64,000 nt of DNA, taken from Pseudoxanthomonas winnipegensis (GTDB lineage: Bacteria > Pseudomonadota > Gammaproteobacteria > Xanthomonadales > Xanthomonadaceae). The position numbers were made by a program, and so were the translations under genes. This document shows, in pieces, positions 26,897 through 35,572 of this stretch. The notes beneath the pieces were generated by a model that saw only the letters and a program-made list of their open reading frames with translations, had not been told where the DNA came from and made no database searches. Every line of letters begins with the position of its first letter. The stretch's first letter is position 1. The stretch spans positions 1 to 64,000 of the forward strand of contig NZ_SHMH01000011.1 of the NCBI RefSeq assembly GCF_004283755.1. Reading direction: 5' to 3'.

Positions 26897-28140
26897 GCCG
26901 CATCGCGGTGGTCGGCGGCGGCATCGCCGGCATGGGCGCGGCCTGGGGACTGTCGCAGCGTCATCAGGTGACGCTGTTCGAGGCCGGCGACTATCTAGGC
27001 GGGCATACGCACACCCACGACATCGAGATCGACGGGCGGCACTACGCGGTCGATACCGGCTTCATCGTGTTCAACCCGCTCCACTACCCGTTGCTGACGC
27101 GCCTGTTCGACACGCTGGGCGTGGCCTCGCAGCCGACCACGATGAGCTTCTCGGTCAGCGATGCGCGCAGCGGGCTGGAATACAACGCCGGCACGCTGGC
27201 CGGCCTGTTCTGCCAGAAGCGCAACCTGGTCAACCCGACGTTCTGGCGGATGCTGGGCGACCTGCGCCGCTTCTACCGGGAGGCGCCGCAGGTGTTGGCC
27301 GAGCCCGCGCCGGGTCCGACGCTGGGCGAATACCTGGCGGCGAACGGCTACTCGGCTACCTTCCGCGACGCGCACATCGTGCCGATGGCCTCGGCGCTGT
27401 GGTCCTCGCCGGCCAGGACGATCCTCGACTTCCCGATGCGGCATCTGGTGCGCTTCATGCACAACCACCACATGCTGCAGCTCACCGGGCGCCCGCCCTG
27501 GCGCGTGGTCAGCGGCGGCTCCAACCGCTACGTGCAGGCGCTGCAGAAAGCCTGGCGTGTGGAAGTGCAGCTGGCCACGCCCGTGCACGGCGTCAAGCGC
27601 CAGGCGAAGGGGGTGCGGCTGTGGACCGCCGCGGGCGAACAGGACTTCGATGCGGTGGTGCTGGCCTGCCACGCCGACGATGCGCTGGCGCTGCTGGAGG
27701 ACGCCGACCAGGAGGAACGCGCGGTGCTCGGCGCGGTCACCTACCAGGACAACGACACCGTGCTGCATACCGATGCGCGCGTGCTGCCGCGCGATCGGCG
27801 CGCCTGGGCCGCGTGGAATGCGCGCCTGCCCGAGCAGGAGGGCGATACCTGCACGGTGAGCTATTGGATGAACGCCCTGCAGTCGCTGGACGCGCCGGTG
27901 CCCTTCATCGTCAGCCTCAACCAGGACGCACACATCGACCCGGCGCGCGTGCTGCGCCGGATGCGCTACCGCCATCCGCACCAGACCGCCGCCTCGGTCT
28001 CCGCGCAGGCCGCGCTTCCGCGCATCCAGGGGCGCGGCCAAGTGTGGCACGCAGGCGCCGGCTGGGGCTTCGGCTTCCATGAGGACGGGCTGCGCAGCGG
28101 ACTGGACGTGGCCCGCGCATTGGGATCGCCATGGCCGTGA
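26893..28140 (+). CDS. FAD-dependent oxidoreductase of the amine oxidase superfamily
   Basis: A 415-residue flavoprotein. The dinucleotide-binding motif VVGGGIAGMGAAWGL is at the N-terminus, with an acidic residue at the end of the second strand (LFEAGDYLGGHTHTH). The C-terminal FAD contact region is VWHAGAGWGFGFHEDGLRSG. This family travels with DUF1365 and Cfa genes in many bacteria; in Rhodobacter a related flavoprotein desaturates methylated fatty acids on the path to furan fatty acids. That specific reaction here is inference. Overlaps its neighbours by 4 and 10 bases. Confidence 0.85.
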   Translation: MSRIAVVGGGIAGMGAAWGLSQRHQVTLFEAGDYLGGHTHTHDIEIDGRHYAVDTGFIVFNPLHYPLLTRLFDTLGVASQPTTMSFSVSDARSGLEYNAGTLAGLFCQKRNLVNPTFWRMLGDLRRFYREAPQVLAEPAPGPTLGEYLAANGYSATFRDAHIVPMASALWSSPARTILDFPMRHLVRFMHNHHMLQLTGRPPWRVVSGGSNRYVQALQKAWRVEVQLATPVHGVKRQAKGVRLWTAAGEQDFDAVVLACHADDALALLEDADQEERAVLGAVTYQDNDTVLHTDARVLPRDRRAWAAWNARLPEQEGDTCTVSYWMNALQSLDAPVPFIVSLNQDAHIDPARVLRRMRYRHPHQTAASVSAQAALPRIQGRGQVWHAGAGWGFGFHEDGLRSGLDVARALGSPWP

Positions 28141-29012
28141 GCCACGCCCGCGAGAACGTTTCGGCCCCTGGCCAAGTGCACGACGCAAGGACGTGTGCCG
28201 ATGGTTTTGTGCGCGATACCGCCTCGACCGCGCTGGCCAGCGCGCTGTACGTGGGCCGCGTGCGCCATCGCCGCCACGCACCCAGGCCGCATGCCTTCAC
28301 CTGGCCGCTGTTCATGGCCTATCTGGACCTGGACGAGCTGGACCGCGTGTTCGCCGGGCGCTGGCTGTGGTCGCGCGGGCGCCGCAATGTGGTCGAGTTC
28401 CGGCGCGCGGATTTCCTCGGCAATGCCGCGGCGCCGCTGGATCAGTCCGTGCGGGACCTGGTGCAAGAGCGCACCGGTCAGCGGCCGCACGGCCCGATCC
28501 GCATGCTCACCCACCTGCGCACCTTCGGCTACAGCTTCAATCCGGTGACGTTCTACTACTGCTTCGCCGCGGATGGCCGCACGCTGGAGACGCTGGTGGC
28601 GCAGATCACCAATACGCCTTGGAAGCAGCGCCACGCCTATGTGCTGCCGGTGGCGCAGGCCACGGTCGATGGCGACTTCCTGCAGTGGCGCTTCGACAAG
28701 CGCTTCCATGTCTCGCCGTTCATGGCGATGGAACACGACTACCGCTGGCGCTTCGATGTGCCGGGGCGTGCGCTGCGCGTGCACATGGACGTGCTGAGCC
28801 CGCCCGATCCGCAGGGCGGCAACGCGCGTCGCTTCGACGCCACCCTGAGCCTACGGCGCCGGCCGATGACCGGCCGCCACATGGCCGCGGCGCTGCTGCG
28901 CTATCCGCTGATGACCCTGCAGGTGATCGTCGGCATCCATTGGCATGCGCTGCGCCTTTGGTTGCGCGGCAATCCCGTCCACGACCATCCCGACAAGAGG
29001 GCCGCCCCATGA
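28131..29012 (+). CDS. DUF1365 family protein
   Basis: A 293-residue protein of a family with no proven activity. Conserved features seen are LYVGRVRHRRHAPRPHAFTW at the domain start (about residue 40), HLRTFGYSFNPVTFYYCF in the middle (about 128) and KRFHVSPFMAMEHDYRW (about 195). It is always found with an FAD oxidoreductase and a Cfa-type methyltransferase, as here, so a role in modifying membrane lipids is likely. Its first bases overlap the upstream gene by 10; the ATG at 28131 may not be the only usable start. Confidence 0.85.
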   Translation: MAVSHARENVSAPGQVHDARTCADGFVRDTASTALASALYVGRVRHRRHAPRPHAFTWPLFMAYLDLDELDRVFAGRWLWSRGRRNVVEFRRADFLGNAAAPLDQSVRDLVQERTGQRPHGPIRMLTHLRTFGYSFNPVTFYYCFAADGRTLETLVAQITNTPWKQRHAYVLPVAQATVDGDFLQWRFDKRFHVSPFMAMEHDYRWRFDVPGRALRVHMDVLSPPDPQGGNARRFDATLSLRRRPMTGRHMAAALLRYPLMTLQVIVGIHWHALRLWLRGNPVHDHPDKRAAP

Positions 29013-30304
29013 CCCGCCTCGACGCGTCCACCACACCGTCCGCCAGCGCGCCGGCAGATTCCGGCTCGTTCGTCGAACGCCTGCTGCGCCGCCGCCTGCT
29101 CGACACCCTGGGCCAGCTGCGCGGCGGTCGGCTGGTGCTCGAGGAGGCCGGCCAGATGCACGTGCTCGGCCACTGCGAGGTCGACGAGCCCGCGCCGCTG
29201 AGCGCGCACATGCGCGTCCACGACCCGGCGTTCTGGCGCATGGCCGCGTTGAACGGTAGCGTCGGCGCGGGCGAGGCCTGGATGGAAGGGCTGTGGGACT
29301 GCGACGACCTGGTCGCGCTGATGCGCCTGCTGGTGCGCAACCGCGACCTGCTCGACGCCATGGACAGCGGCACCGCGCGCCTGGGCGGTGCGGCGATGAA
29401 GCTGCTGCATGCCTGCACGCGCAACACCCGCCGCGGCAGCCGGCGCAACATCGCCGCGCATTACGACCTGGGCAATGCGCTGTTCGCGCTGTTCCTGGAC
29501 GAGAACCTGATGTACTCCTCGGCCATCTACGAGGATCAGGACGAGTCGCTGGAGGTCGCCGCCACCCGCAAGCTCGACCGCATCTGCCAGAAGCTGCAGC
29601 TGGGGCCGCAGCACCGGGTGGTGGAGATCGGCACCGGCTGGGGCGGCTTTGCCCTGCATGCGGCCGGGCGCTACGGCTGCCATGTCACCACCACCACGAT
29701 CTCGCGCGAGCAGCACGACCTGGCCGCGCAGCGCATCGCGCAGGCCGGGCTGCAGGACCGCATCACCCTGCTGATGGGCGACTACCGCGACCTGGAGGGC
29801 CGCTTCGACCGGCTGGTCTCGATCGAGATGATCGAGGCGATCGGCCATCAGTACCTGGACACCTACTTCGCCAAGGTCGGCGATCTGCTGGCCCACGACG
29901 GCCAGGCGCTGATCCAGGCCATCACCATTGAGGACCATCGCTATGCGCAGGCGCGCGATTCGGTGGACTTCATCAAGCGGCACATCTTCCCGGGCAGCTT
30001 CATCCCCTCGGTCGCGGCGATGACCGGGGCGATGGCCAAGGCCAGCGACCTGCGCCTGTTCAACCTGGAAGACATCGGCCCCAGCTACGCGCTGACCCTG
30101 CGCGCCTGGCGTGCGCGCTTCACCAGCCGGCTCGACGAGGTCCGCGCCCTGGGCTACGACGCGCGCTTCATCCGCATGTGGGTGTTCTACCTGGCCTATT
30201 GCGAGGCCGGCTTCCTGGAGCGCTCCATCGGCGATGTACAGCTGTGGCTGACGCGGCCCGGCGCACGCGCCGTGCAGTACCCCTACGCGTTGGCAGGCGC
30301 ATGA
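29009..30304 (+). CDS. Cfa-type fatty acyl methyltransferase
   Basis: A 431-residue SAM-dependent enzyme of the cyclopropane-fatty-acid synthase family. An N-terminal lipid-binding-like domain (about 20-120) precedes the Rossmann methyltransferase with VVEIGTGWGGFALHAAGRYG (about 207-226). The AAHYDLGNALF and ENLMYSSAIY motifs before it are family signatures. It would add a methyl or methylene group to double bonds of membrane phospholipids. The DUF1365/flavoprotein context is that of UfaM-like or stress-induced Cfa homologues rather than the solitary housekeeping enzyme. ATGA overlaps on both sides. Confidence 0.9.
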   Translation: MTRLDASTTPSASAPADSGSFVERLLRRRLLDTLGQLRGGRLVLEEAGQMHVLGHCEVDEPAPLSAHMRVHDPAFWRMAALNGSVGAGEAWMEGLWDCDDLVALMRLLVRNRDLLDAMDSGTARLGGAAMKLLHACTRNTRRGSRRNIAAHYDLGNALFALFLDENLMYSSAIYEDQDESLEVAATRKLDRICQKLQLGPQHRVVEIGTGWGGFALHAAGRYGCHVTTTTISREQHDLAAQRIAQAGLQDRITLLMGDYRDLEGRFDRLVSIEMIEAIGHQYLDTYFAKVGDLLAHDGQALIQAITIEDHRYAQARDSVDFIKRHIFPGSFIPSVAAMTGAMAKASDLRLFNLEDIGPSYALTLRAWRARFTSRLDEVRALGYDARFIRMWVFYLAYCEAGFLERSIGDVQLWLTRPGARAVQYPYALAGA

Positions 30305-31083
30305 ACGGCTGGTTGATCCTGCATGTGCTGCTGGTGGCGGCGGTGGTCATGCTGCTGGCCTGGCTGTGGCAGCGCCGCACGCGCAACGCCGGCGTGGTCG
30401 ACGTGGTCTGGGCCGCGGGCATGGCGGGCAGCGCGGTGTACTACGCCCTTGCGGCGAACGGTGCGGCCTTGCCGCGCGCGCTGGTCGCGCTGCTGGGCGG
30501 GGCCTGGGGACTGCGTCTGGCCTGGCATCTGGGCCGGCGCGTGTTCGGCGATGCGCATGAGGACGGCCGCTATGCGTATCTGCGCCAGCACTGGCACGAC
30601 CACCAGGGCAAGTTCCTGCTGTTCTTCCTGGCCCAGGCGCTGATGATCGTGCTGCTGTCGCTGCCGTTCTGGATCGTGGCGCACAACCCCGGCGCCGCGT
30701 TCTCGGCCTGGACCGCGGCCGGGATCGCGGTGTGGCTGGTGGCGTTGGCCGGCGAAAGCCTGGCCGATCGCCAGCTGGCCGCGTGGAGGCGCGATCCCGC
30801 GCACAAGGGCCGCACCTGCGACGCCGGCCTGTGGGCCTGGTCGCGCCATCCCAATTACTTCTTCGAGTGGGTGCACTGGTTCGCCTACGTGCTGCTGGCG
30901 ATCGGGCTGCCGTGGGGCTGGGTGCTGGCCGCCTTCAGCGGCCCGGTGCTGATGCTGGCCTTTCTCTATCGGCTCACCGGCATTCCCTTCACCGAGGCCC
31001 AGTCGCTGCGCAGTCGCGGCGAGGACTATGCGCGCTATCAGCGCCGGGTCAGCGCCTTCTTCCCGCGTCCGCCTAAGGCTTAG
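30301..31083 (+). CDS. DUF1295 membrane protein (steroid 5-alpha-reductase-like fold)
   Basis: A 260-residue integral membrane protein with about six hydrophobic segments. The C-terminal motif LWAWSRHPNYFFEWVHWFAY followed by GIPFTEAQSLRSRGEDYARY is the conserved NAD(P)H-binding signature of the DUF1295/5-alpha-reductase/isoprenylcysteine methyltransferase group. It may reduce or further modify the lipid product of the operon. It overlaps the Cfa gene by 4 bases and is the last gene before a repeat-bearing gap. Confidence 0.85.
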   Translation: MNGWLILHVLLVAAVVMLLAWLWQRRTRNAGVVDVVWAAGMAGSAVYYALAANGAALPRALVALLGGAWGLRLAWHLGRRVFGDAHEDGRYAYLRQHWHDHQGKFLLFFLAQALMIVLLSLPFWIVAHNPGAAFSAWTAAGIAVWLVALAGESLADRQLAAWRRDPAHKGRTCDAGLWAWSRHPNYFFEWVHWFAYVLLAIGLPWGWVLAAFSGPVLMLAFLYRLTGIPFTEAQSLRSRGEDYARYQRRVSAFFPRPPKA

Positions 31084-31121
31084 GCGTCATGGACTTCGGG
31101 ATGAGTGCTGCCAACCACACC

Positions 31122-31206
31122 ACGTCGTTCCCGCAAAAGCGGGAACCCATGGACCTTGCTTGCCCGCCAGAAAGTCCCTGGATTCCCGCGTGCGCGGGAA
31201 TGACGG
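31122..31206. repeat. Pair of REP-like palindromes (TTCCCGC...GCGGGAA)
   Basis: Two copies in mirror orientation: GTTCCCGCAAAAGCGGGAAC at 31125-31144, and ATTCCCGC-GTGC-GCGGGAAT at 31182-31201 followed by GACGG. The same unit recurs at about 38024, 38143, 38200, 38426 and inside lhr at 46640. Paired copies could end the operon transcript by forming a cruciform hairpin. Confidence 0.8.
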
Positions 31207-31336
31207 TAGCTGGGTTTGTTCGCGGCTGGAAAGGTCACTCCGCTTGGAGAAGGCGACCAACGCAGACCAGCGCTGCCTAGCGCCTCGCATTCGCTACAGA
31301 TCCCATCACACGCATTAAATCCCCCTGGAGTTGCCG

Positions 31337-32416
31337 ATGTCCGCCGCCCGCCCCCTGCCCGAACACGATGCCTCGCGCGAGAGCCTCGCCACGCGCCTGG
31401 CCGAATCCGGCCGCCTGCCCGATCCGCTGCTGCGCCTGGGCATCCGCCGCCAGTGCGCGCAGCGCCTGAAGGAAGAACGCCGCGGCGGCCCCGAAGCCGT
31501 GCGCCAGCGCCAACAGGCGCTGCTCGACGCGCTGCGCCTGGACGCCATCGCGGTGGAGACCCAGGCCGCCAACCGTCAGCACTACGAGCTCCCGCCGGAG
31601 TTCTTCCGCCTGTGCCTGGGCAAGCACCTGAAGTACAGCAGCTGCCTGTGGGACGAGCACACCACCGAGCTGACCCAGGCCGAGGAGAAGATGCTGCGCC
31701 TGTATGGCGAGCGCGCCGACCTGGCCAACGCCAGCCGCATCCTGGAGCTCGGCTGCGGCTGGGGGTCGCTGACGCTGTGGATGGCCGAGCGCTATCCCAG
31801 GACCATGATCACCGCGGTGTCCAACTCGCGCCCGCAGAAGGAGTTCATCGAGGCGCGCTGCCGCGAGCGGGCGATCTTCAACGTCGAGGTCATCACCTGC
31901 GACGTCAACACGCTGCAGCTGCCGCAGGGCATGTTCGACCGCGTGGTGTCGATCGAGATGTTCGAGCACATGCGCAACTACCAGACGCTGATGGGGCGCG
32001 TGGCCGGCTGGCTCAAGCCGGGCGGCAAGCTGTTCGTGCACATCTTCTGCCATCGCGAGCTGGCCTACCTGTTCCAGACCGAGGGCGAGGACAACTGGAT
32101 GGGCCGGCACTTCTTCACCGGCGGGCTGATGCCAGCGGCCGACACGCTGCTGCAGTTCCAGGAGGCGCTGACCCTGGAGGAGCGCTGGCTGCTGCCCGGC
32201 ACCCACTACGAGAAGACCGCCAACGCCTGGCTGGCCAACCAGGACGCGCACCGCGACCAGATCATGGGCCTGATGCGCCAGACCTACGGCGTGGCCGAGG
32301 CGGCCCGCTGGTACCAGCGCTGGCGCATGTTCTGGATGGCCTGCGCCGAGCTGTTCGGCTACGCCGGCGGCAGCGAGTGGATGGTCGGCCACTACCGCTT
32401 CCGCAAGCCCGCCTGA
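31337..32416 (+). CDS. Second Cfa-like SAM-dependent methyltransferase
   Basis: A 359-residue methyltransferase of the mycolic-acid-cyclopropane/Cfa superfamily. The SAM-binding motif is ILELGCGWGSLTLWMA (about 134-149). Upstream is the family's NRQHYELPPEFFRLCLG and KYSSCLWDEH. The C-terminus (WYQRWRMFWMACAELFGY) is typical of a distinct subfamily often annotated near coclaurine N-methyltransferase-like proteins. ATG at 31337 has GGAG 6 bases upstream. It sits 250 bases past the lipid operon, separated by a palindrome pair, so it may be its last member or a separate unit. Confidence 0.85.
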   Translation: MSAARPLPEHDASRESLATRLAESGRLPDPLLRLGIRRQCAQRLKEERRGGPEAVRQRQQALLDALRLDAIAVETQAANRQHYELPPEFFRLCLGKHLKYSSCLWDEHTTELTQAEEKMLRLYGERADLANASRILELGCGWGSLTLWMAERYPRTMITAVSNSRPQKEFIEARCRERAIFNVEVITCDVNTLQLPQGMFDRVVSIEMFEHMRNYQTLMGRVAGWLKPGGKLFVHIFCHRELAYLFQTEGEDNWMGRHFFTGGLMPAADTLLQFQEALTLEERWLLPGTHYEKTANAWLANQDAHRDQIMGLMRQTYGVAEAARWYQRWRMFWMACAELFGYAGGSEWMVGHYRFRKPA

Positions 32417-32459
32417 CGCGATCGCCTCGCCCTTCCCCTTAGCGCGACCAGCGCAAGCG

Positions 32460-32530
32460 ACCTGCCCCTCCCCTTTCCGCGAAGCGCAAGGGGGAGGCCG
32501 GGAGGGGGTGCTCTTCGCGAAGACCCCTCA
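32460..32530. repeat. GGGGAGG-type palindromic repeat
   Basis: CCCCTCCCCTTTCCGCG pairs with GCGCAAGGGGGAGG, followed by CCGGGAGGGGGTGCTCTTCGCGAAGA. It is the same family as the cluster at 20999-21360 and lies between convergent genes, where its hairpin may act as a bidirectional terminator. Confidence 0.75.
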
Positions 32531-32549
32531 GCCGCAGCTCAACGCTCCC

Positions 32550-33989
32550 TCAAGCGACAGGTAACTCCACCGTCGCCACCGCCCCACCCTCTTCACCGTT
32601 GCACAGCGCAACCCGCCCCCCGTGCAGCCGCACCACCTCGCGCACGAACGGCAGCCCCAGCCCGGTGCCGCGGCGCCCGCTGGCCGGCGCGGGCAGCGAA
32701 TAGAACCGCTCGAACACCCGCGCCAGCGCGTAGTCCGGCACGCCCGGCCCGGCATCGCGCACGCGCAGCACCACCGTGCCCTCGGCGGAACCTGCCGACA
32801 AGATGATGCGCCCACCCCGCGGCGAGAACGCCAGCGCGTTGTCCAGCAGATTGGCCAGCGCCTGGCGCAGCAGGAAGGCATCGCCCTGCACCACCAGCCC
32901 CGCCTCGGCCTGCACCTCCAGCGCCACTTCCGCAGCCTGCAGGCGCGGCGCCATGGCCGCGGCCACCTGCGCCAACAGCTCGGCGACCGCCACCGGCGCC
33001 CGCGTCTGCAGCCAGCCATGCTGTTCGACCTCGGCCAGCGCCAGCAGCTTGTCGATGGTCTCGGTCAGGCGCTGCTGCTGGTCCAGGATGTTGCGCGCGA
33101 AGCGCTGGCGCTCGGCCTCCGGCAGCGGCTCCTGCAGCAGCTCGGCCGCGCCACGGATGCCGGCCAGCGGGCTCTTCATCTCGTGGGTCAGCGACTGCAC
33201 GTACTGCTCGACGTAGTCCTTGCCCTCCAGCTTGCGGCGCATTGTTTCCAGCGCCTGGCCCAGGTCGCCGATCTCGTCGCGCCGCGGCTTGGGCGGGGGC
33301 ACCGGCAGGCCGGCGCTGACCGCCTGCGCATAGCGGTTGAGCCGGCCGATGCCGCGCGCCAGCCACCAGGTCATCAGCACGCCGATCAGCACCGACAGCC
33401 CCACCAGCCAGCCGCCGCGGCGCAGGATGCTGCGCTGGCTGGCGGCGATGAACGGCTCGAAGGTGCGGTTGGGCTGGGACAGCGTGAGCACGCCGATCAG
33501 CCGCCGCGGCGCATCGCCCGGCGCATAGATCGGCGCGGCGACGTGCATCACCGTATTCACTTGATCGCCCGGCGTCTCGGGGCTGGAGCGCGCGCCGTAC
33601 TGGCCGCGCAGCGTGCGGTAGACATCGTTCCAGCGCGAGTTGTCGCGGCCCAGGTCCTGTCCACGCGAGTCGAACACCACCACCCCGCGCGCATCGGTGA
33701 TGCTGACCCGGTAGTCGATGCGCTTTTTCGGGATCTGCCAGATGTGCGCATCGACCTCGCGCTGGAAGGCGGTGTCCATCTCGCGCGCGAACCGCCCCGT
33801 GCCGATGCGCCCGGCGGCCAGGTCGTCGGCGGCCATCACCGCCAGCACGTTGGCCGTGTCCACCAGCGTGGACTCCATCGCCTGGCGCACGCCCGGCTTG
33901 ACCTCGGCCACGAACACGCGCATGACGAAGAACGCCGCAAGGCCAGTGATCAGGAAGAAGCCGAGGAACAGCCGCAGGCCCAGCTTCAT
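32550..33989 (-). CDS. creC: Sensor histidine kinase CreC
   Basis: A 479-residue inner-membrane sensor. Two membrane segments (about 7-25 and 195-212) enclose a periplasmic CreC-like domain. A HAMP linker (about 213-265) leads to the phosphoacceptor box SLTHEMKSPLAGIRG (His about 273). The ATPase domain shows NLLDNALAFSP, DAGPGVP and GTGLGLPFV. It probably autophosphorylates and signals to the adjacent CreB. In enterobacteria and Stenotrophomonas the pair responds to carbon source or cell-wall stress. It follows creB by 3 bases. Confidence 0.88.
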   Translation of the reverse strand: MKLGLRLFLGFFLITGLAAFFVMRVFVAEVKPGVRQAMESTLVDTANVLAVMAADDLAAGRIGTGRFAREMDTAFQREVDAHIWQIPKKRIDYRVSITDARGVVVFDSRGQDLGRDNSRWNDVYRTLRGQYGARSSPETPGDQVNTVMHVAAPIYAPGDAPRRLIGVLTLSQPNRTFEPFIAASQRSILRRGGWLVGLSVLIGVLMTWWLARGIGRLNRYAQAVSAGLPVPPPKPRRDEIGDLGQALETMRRKLEGKDYVEQYVQSLTHEMKSPLAGIRGAAELLQEPLPEAERQRFARNILDQQQRLTETIDKLLALAEVEQHGWLQTRAPVAVAELLAQVAAAMAPRLQAAEVALEVQAEAGLVVQGDAFLLRQALANLLDNALAFSPRGGRIILSAGSAEGTVVLRVRDAGPGVPDYALARVFERFYSLPAPASGRRGTGLGLPFVREVVRLHGGRVALCNGEEGGAVATVELPVA

Positions 33990-33992
33990 CGG

Positions 33993-34664
33993 CTACAGCT
34001 CCAGCGAATAGCCCAGCCCGCGATGCGTGCGCACCGGATCGGGCTGCGCGCCGGCCGCGCGCAGCTTGGCGCGCAGGGTCTTGATATGCGTGTCCACGGT
34101 GCGATCGGCGCTGTCGGCATCGCGGTCCCAGCCGCGGTCCATCAGTTGGGCGCGGCTGAGGATCGCGCCAGAACGCTGCAGCAGCGCGGCCAGCAGCGCG
34201 TATTCGTAGCGGGTCAGGTCCAGCGGCTGGTCGCGGAAGCGGATGCGATGGCCTTCGTCGTCGATGCTGAACGCCCCTTGCGCGCGCTCGGCCGGCGCCG
34301 CGCTGGCCGGCCGGCGCAGGCGGGCGCGCACGCGCGCGACCAGCTCGCGCGGGGAGAACGGCTTGGCCACGTAGTCGTCCGCGCCCAGCTCCAGGCCCAG
34401 CACGCGGTCGATCTCGTCGTTGCGCGCGGTCAGGAACAGCACCGGCACCTGGCTGAAGGCGCGCAGCTGCCGGCACACCTCGAAGCCGCTGCCGTCGGGC
34501 AGGCCCACGTCCAGCACCACCACGTCGATGCCGCCGCCGCGCACGCGCGGCGCCACCTCGCGCGCCAGCGCCACGTGCTCGGCCTGCAGGCCTTCGCTGC
34601 GCAGCGCATAGAGCACCGCGTCGGCGATGGCGGGCTCGTCTTCCACGACCAGGACCTTGGGCAT
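33993..34664 (-). CDS. creB: Response regulator CreB
   Basis: A 223-residue OmpR-family regulator. The receiver domain has the acidic pocket near residue 8 (VVEDEP), the phosphoacceptor Asp in VVVLDVGLPDGSG (about 52) and the conserved Lys in VAKPFSP (about 102). The C-terminal winged helix ends RTHRGLGYSLEL. The start at 34664 (MPKVLVVEDEP) is preferred over an ATG four codons upstream. It is transcribed with creC and divergently from rlmJ, 47 bases away. Confidence 0.9.
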   Translation of the reverse strand: MPKVLVVEDEPAIADAVLYALRSEGLQAEHVALAREVAPRVRGGGIDVVVLDVGLPDGSGFEVCRQLRAFSQVPVLFLTARNDEIDRVLGLELGADDYVAKPFSPRELVARVRARLRRPASAAPAERAQGAFSIDDEGHRIRFRDQPLDLTRYEYALLAALLQRSGAILSRAQLMDRGWDRDADSADRTVDTHIKTLRAKLRAAGAQPDPVRTHRGLGYSLEL

Positions 34665-34711
34665 GCCGCGCAGCATAGCCGCGCCCTGCCGCGCGCTCTA
34701 TCCTTGCGCGC

Positions 34712-35569
34712 ATGAACTATCGACACGCCTTCCACGCCGGCAACCATGCCGACGTGCTCAAGCACATGGTGCTGGTCAACCTGCTGGAGGCGCTGAACCG
34801 CAAGGACAGCCCCTACTTCGTGCTCGACACCCACGCCGGACGCGGCCACTACCTGTTGGCCTCGCCGGAGGCGCGCAAGACCTCCGAGGCCGAGCACGGG
34901 GTGTTCAAGCTGTTCGGCCAGCCGCAGCTGCACCCCAGCATCGAGGCCTATCTGCGCGCGGTCCAGGCGCACAACCCGGTCGGCGCGCTGGTGGCCTACC
35001 CCGGCTCGCCGCTGCTGGTGGCCCAGCACCTGCGCGAGGGCGACCGCCTGGCCGCCTGCGAACTGCAGCCCGAGGAGGCCCAGGCCCTGCGCGAGCTGTT
35101 CCACCGCGACGCGCGCGTGGCGGTGCATGCGCGCGACGGCTACGGCGCGATCAAGGCCCTGCTGCCGCCGCGCATCGGCCAGGTCAAGTACGGCCGCGGC
35201 CTGGTGCTGATCGACCCTCCCTACGAAGCGCAGGACGCCGAGTACCCGCAGATCATCGCCGCCGTGCGCGAGGGCCTGACCCGCTGGCCCGGCGCCAGCT
35301 TCGCGGTCTGGTACCCGATCAAGCAGCGGCGCACGCTACAGCCCTTCCTGCGCAAGGCCGCGGCGCTGCCGGCGCGTTCGGTCTGGCTGGCCGAGCTGCA
35401 GGTGCGCGCCGACGATTCGCCGCTGCGCCTGGCCGGCAGCGGCATGCTGATGATCAACGCCCCCTGGCAGTTCGAGCAGGCCATCGCCCAGGGCCTGCCG
35501 CAGCTGCAGCAGGCCCTGGGCGAAGCCGGCGCGACCACCCGGCTGGAATGGCTGCGACAGCCGGACTGA
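34712..35569 (+). CDS. rlmJ: 23S rRNA adenine-N6 methyltransferase (A2030)
   Basis: A 285-residue SAM-dependent methyltransferase modifying A2030 of 23S rRNA. It begins with the highly conserved MNYRHAFHAGNHADVLKH, has the cofactor region LDTHAGRGHY (about 44) and the catalytic DPPY in LVLIDPPYEAQ (about 168). The length equals the family norm. It converges with the TonB receptor gene with only 3 bases between stops. Confidence 0.95.
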   Translation: MNYRHAFHAGNHADVLKHMVLVNLLEALNRKDSPYFVLDTHAGRGHYLLASPEARKTSEAEHGVFKLFGQPQLHPSIEAYLRAVQAHNPVGALVAYPGSPLLVAQHLREGDRLAACELQPEEAQALRELFHRDARVAVHARDGYGAIKALLPPRIGQVKYGRGLVLIDPPYEAQDAEYPQIIAAVREGLTRWPGASFAVWYPIKQRRTLQPFLRKAAALPARSVWLAELQVRADDSPLRLAGSGMLMINAPWQFEQAIAQGLPQLQQALGEAGATTRLEWLRQPD

Positions 35570-35572
35570 AGC

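Noticed and set aside
32422..32460. A tRNA or small RNA gene in the gap after the second Cfa-like gene
   Set aside because: No cloverleaf or promoter could be drawn; the gap is explained by the palindromic repeat.
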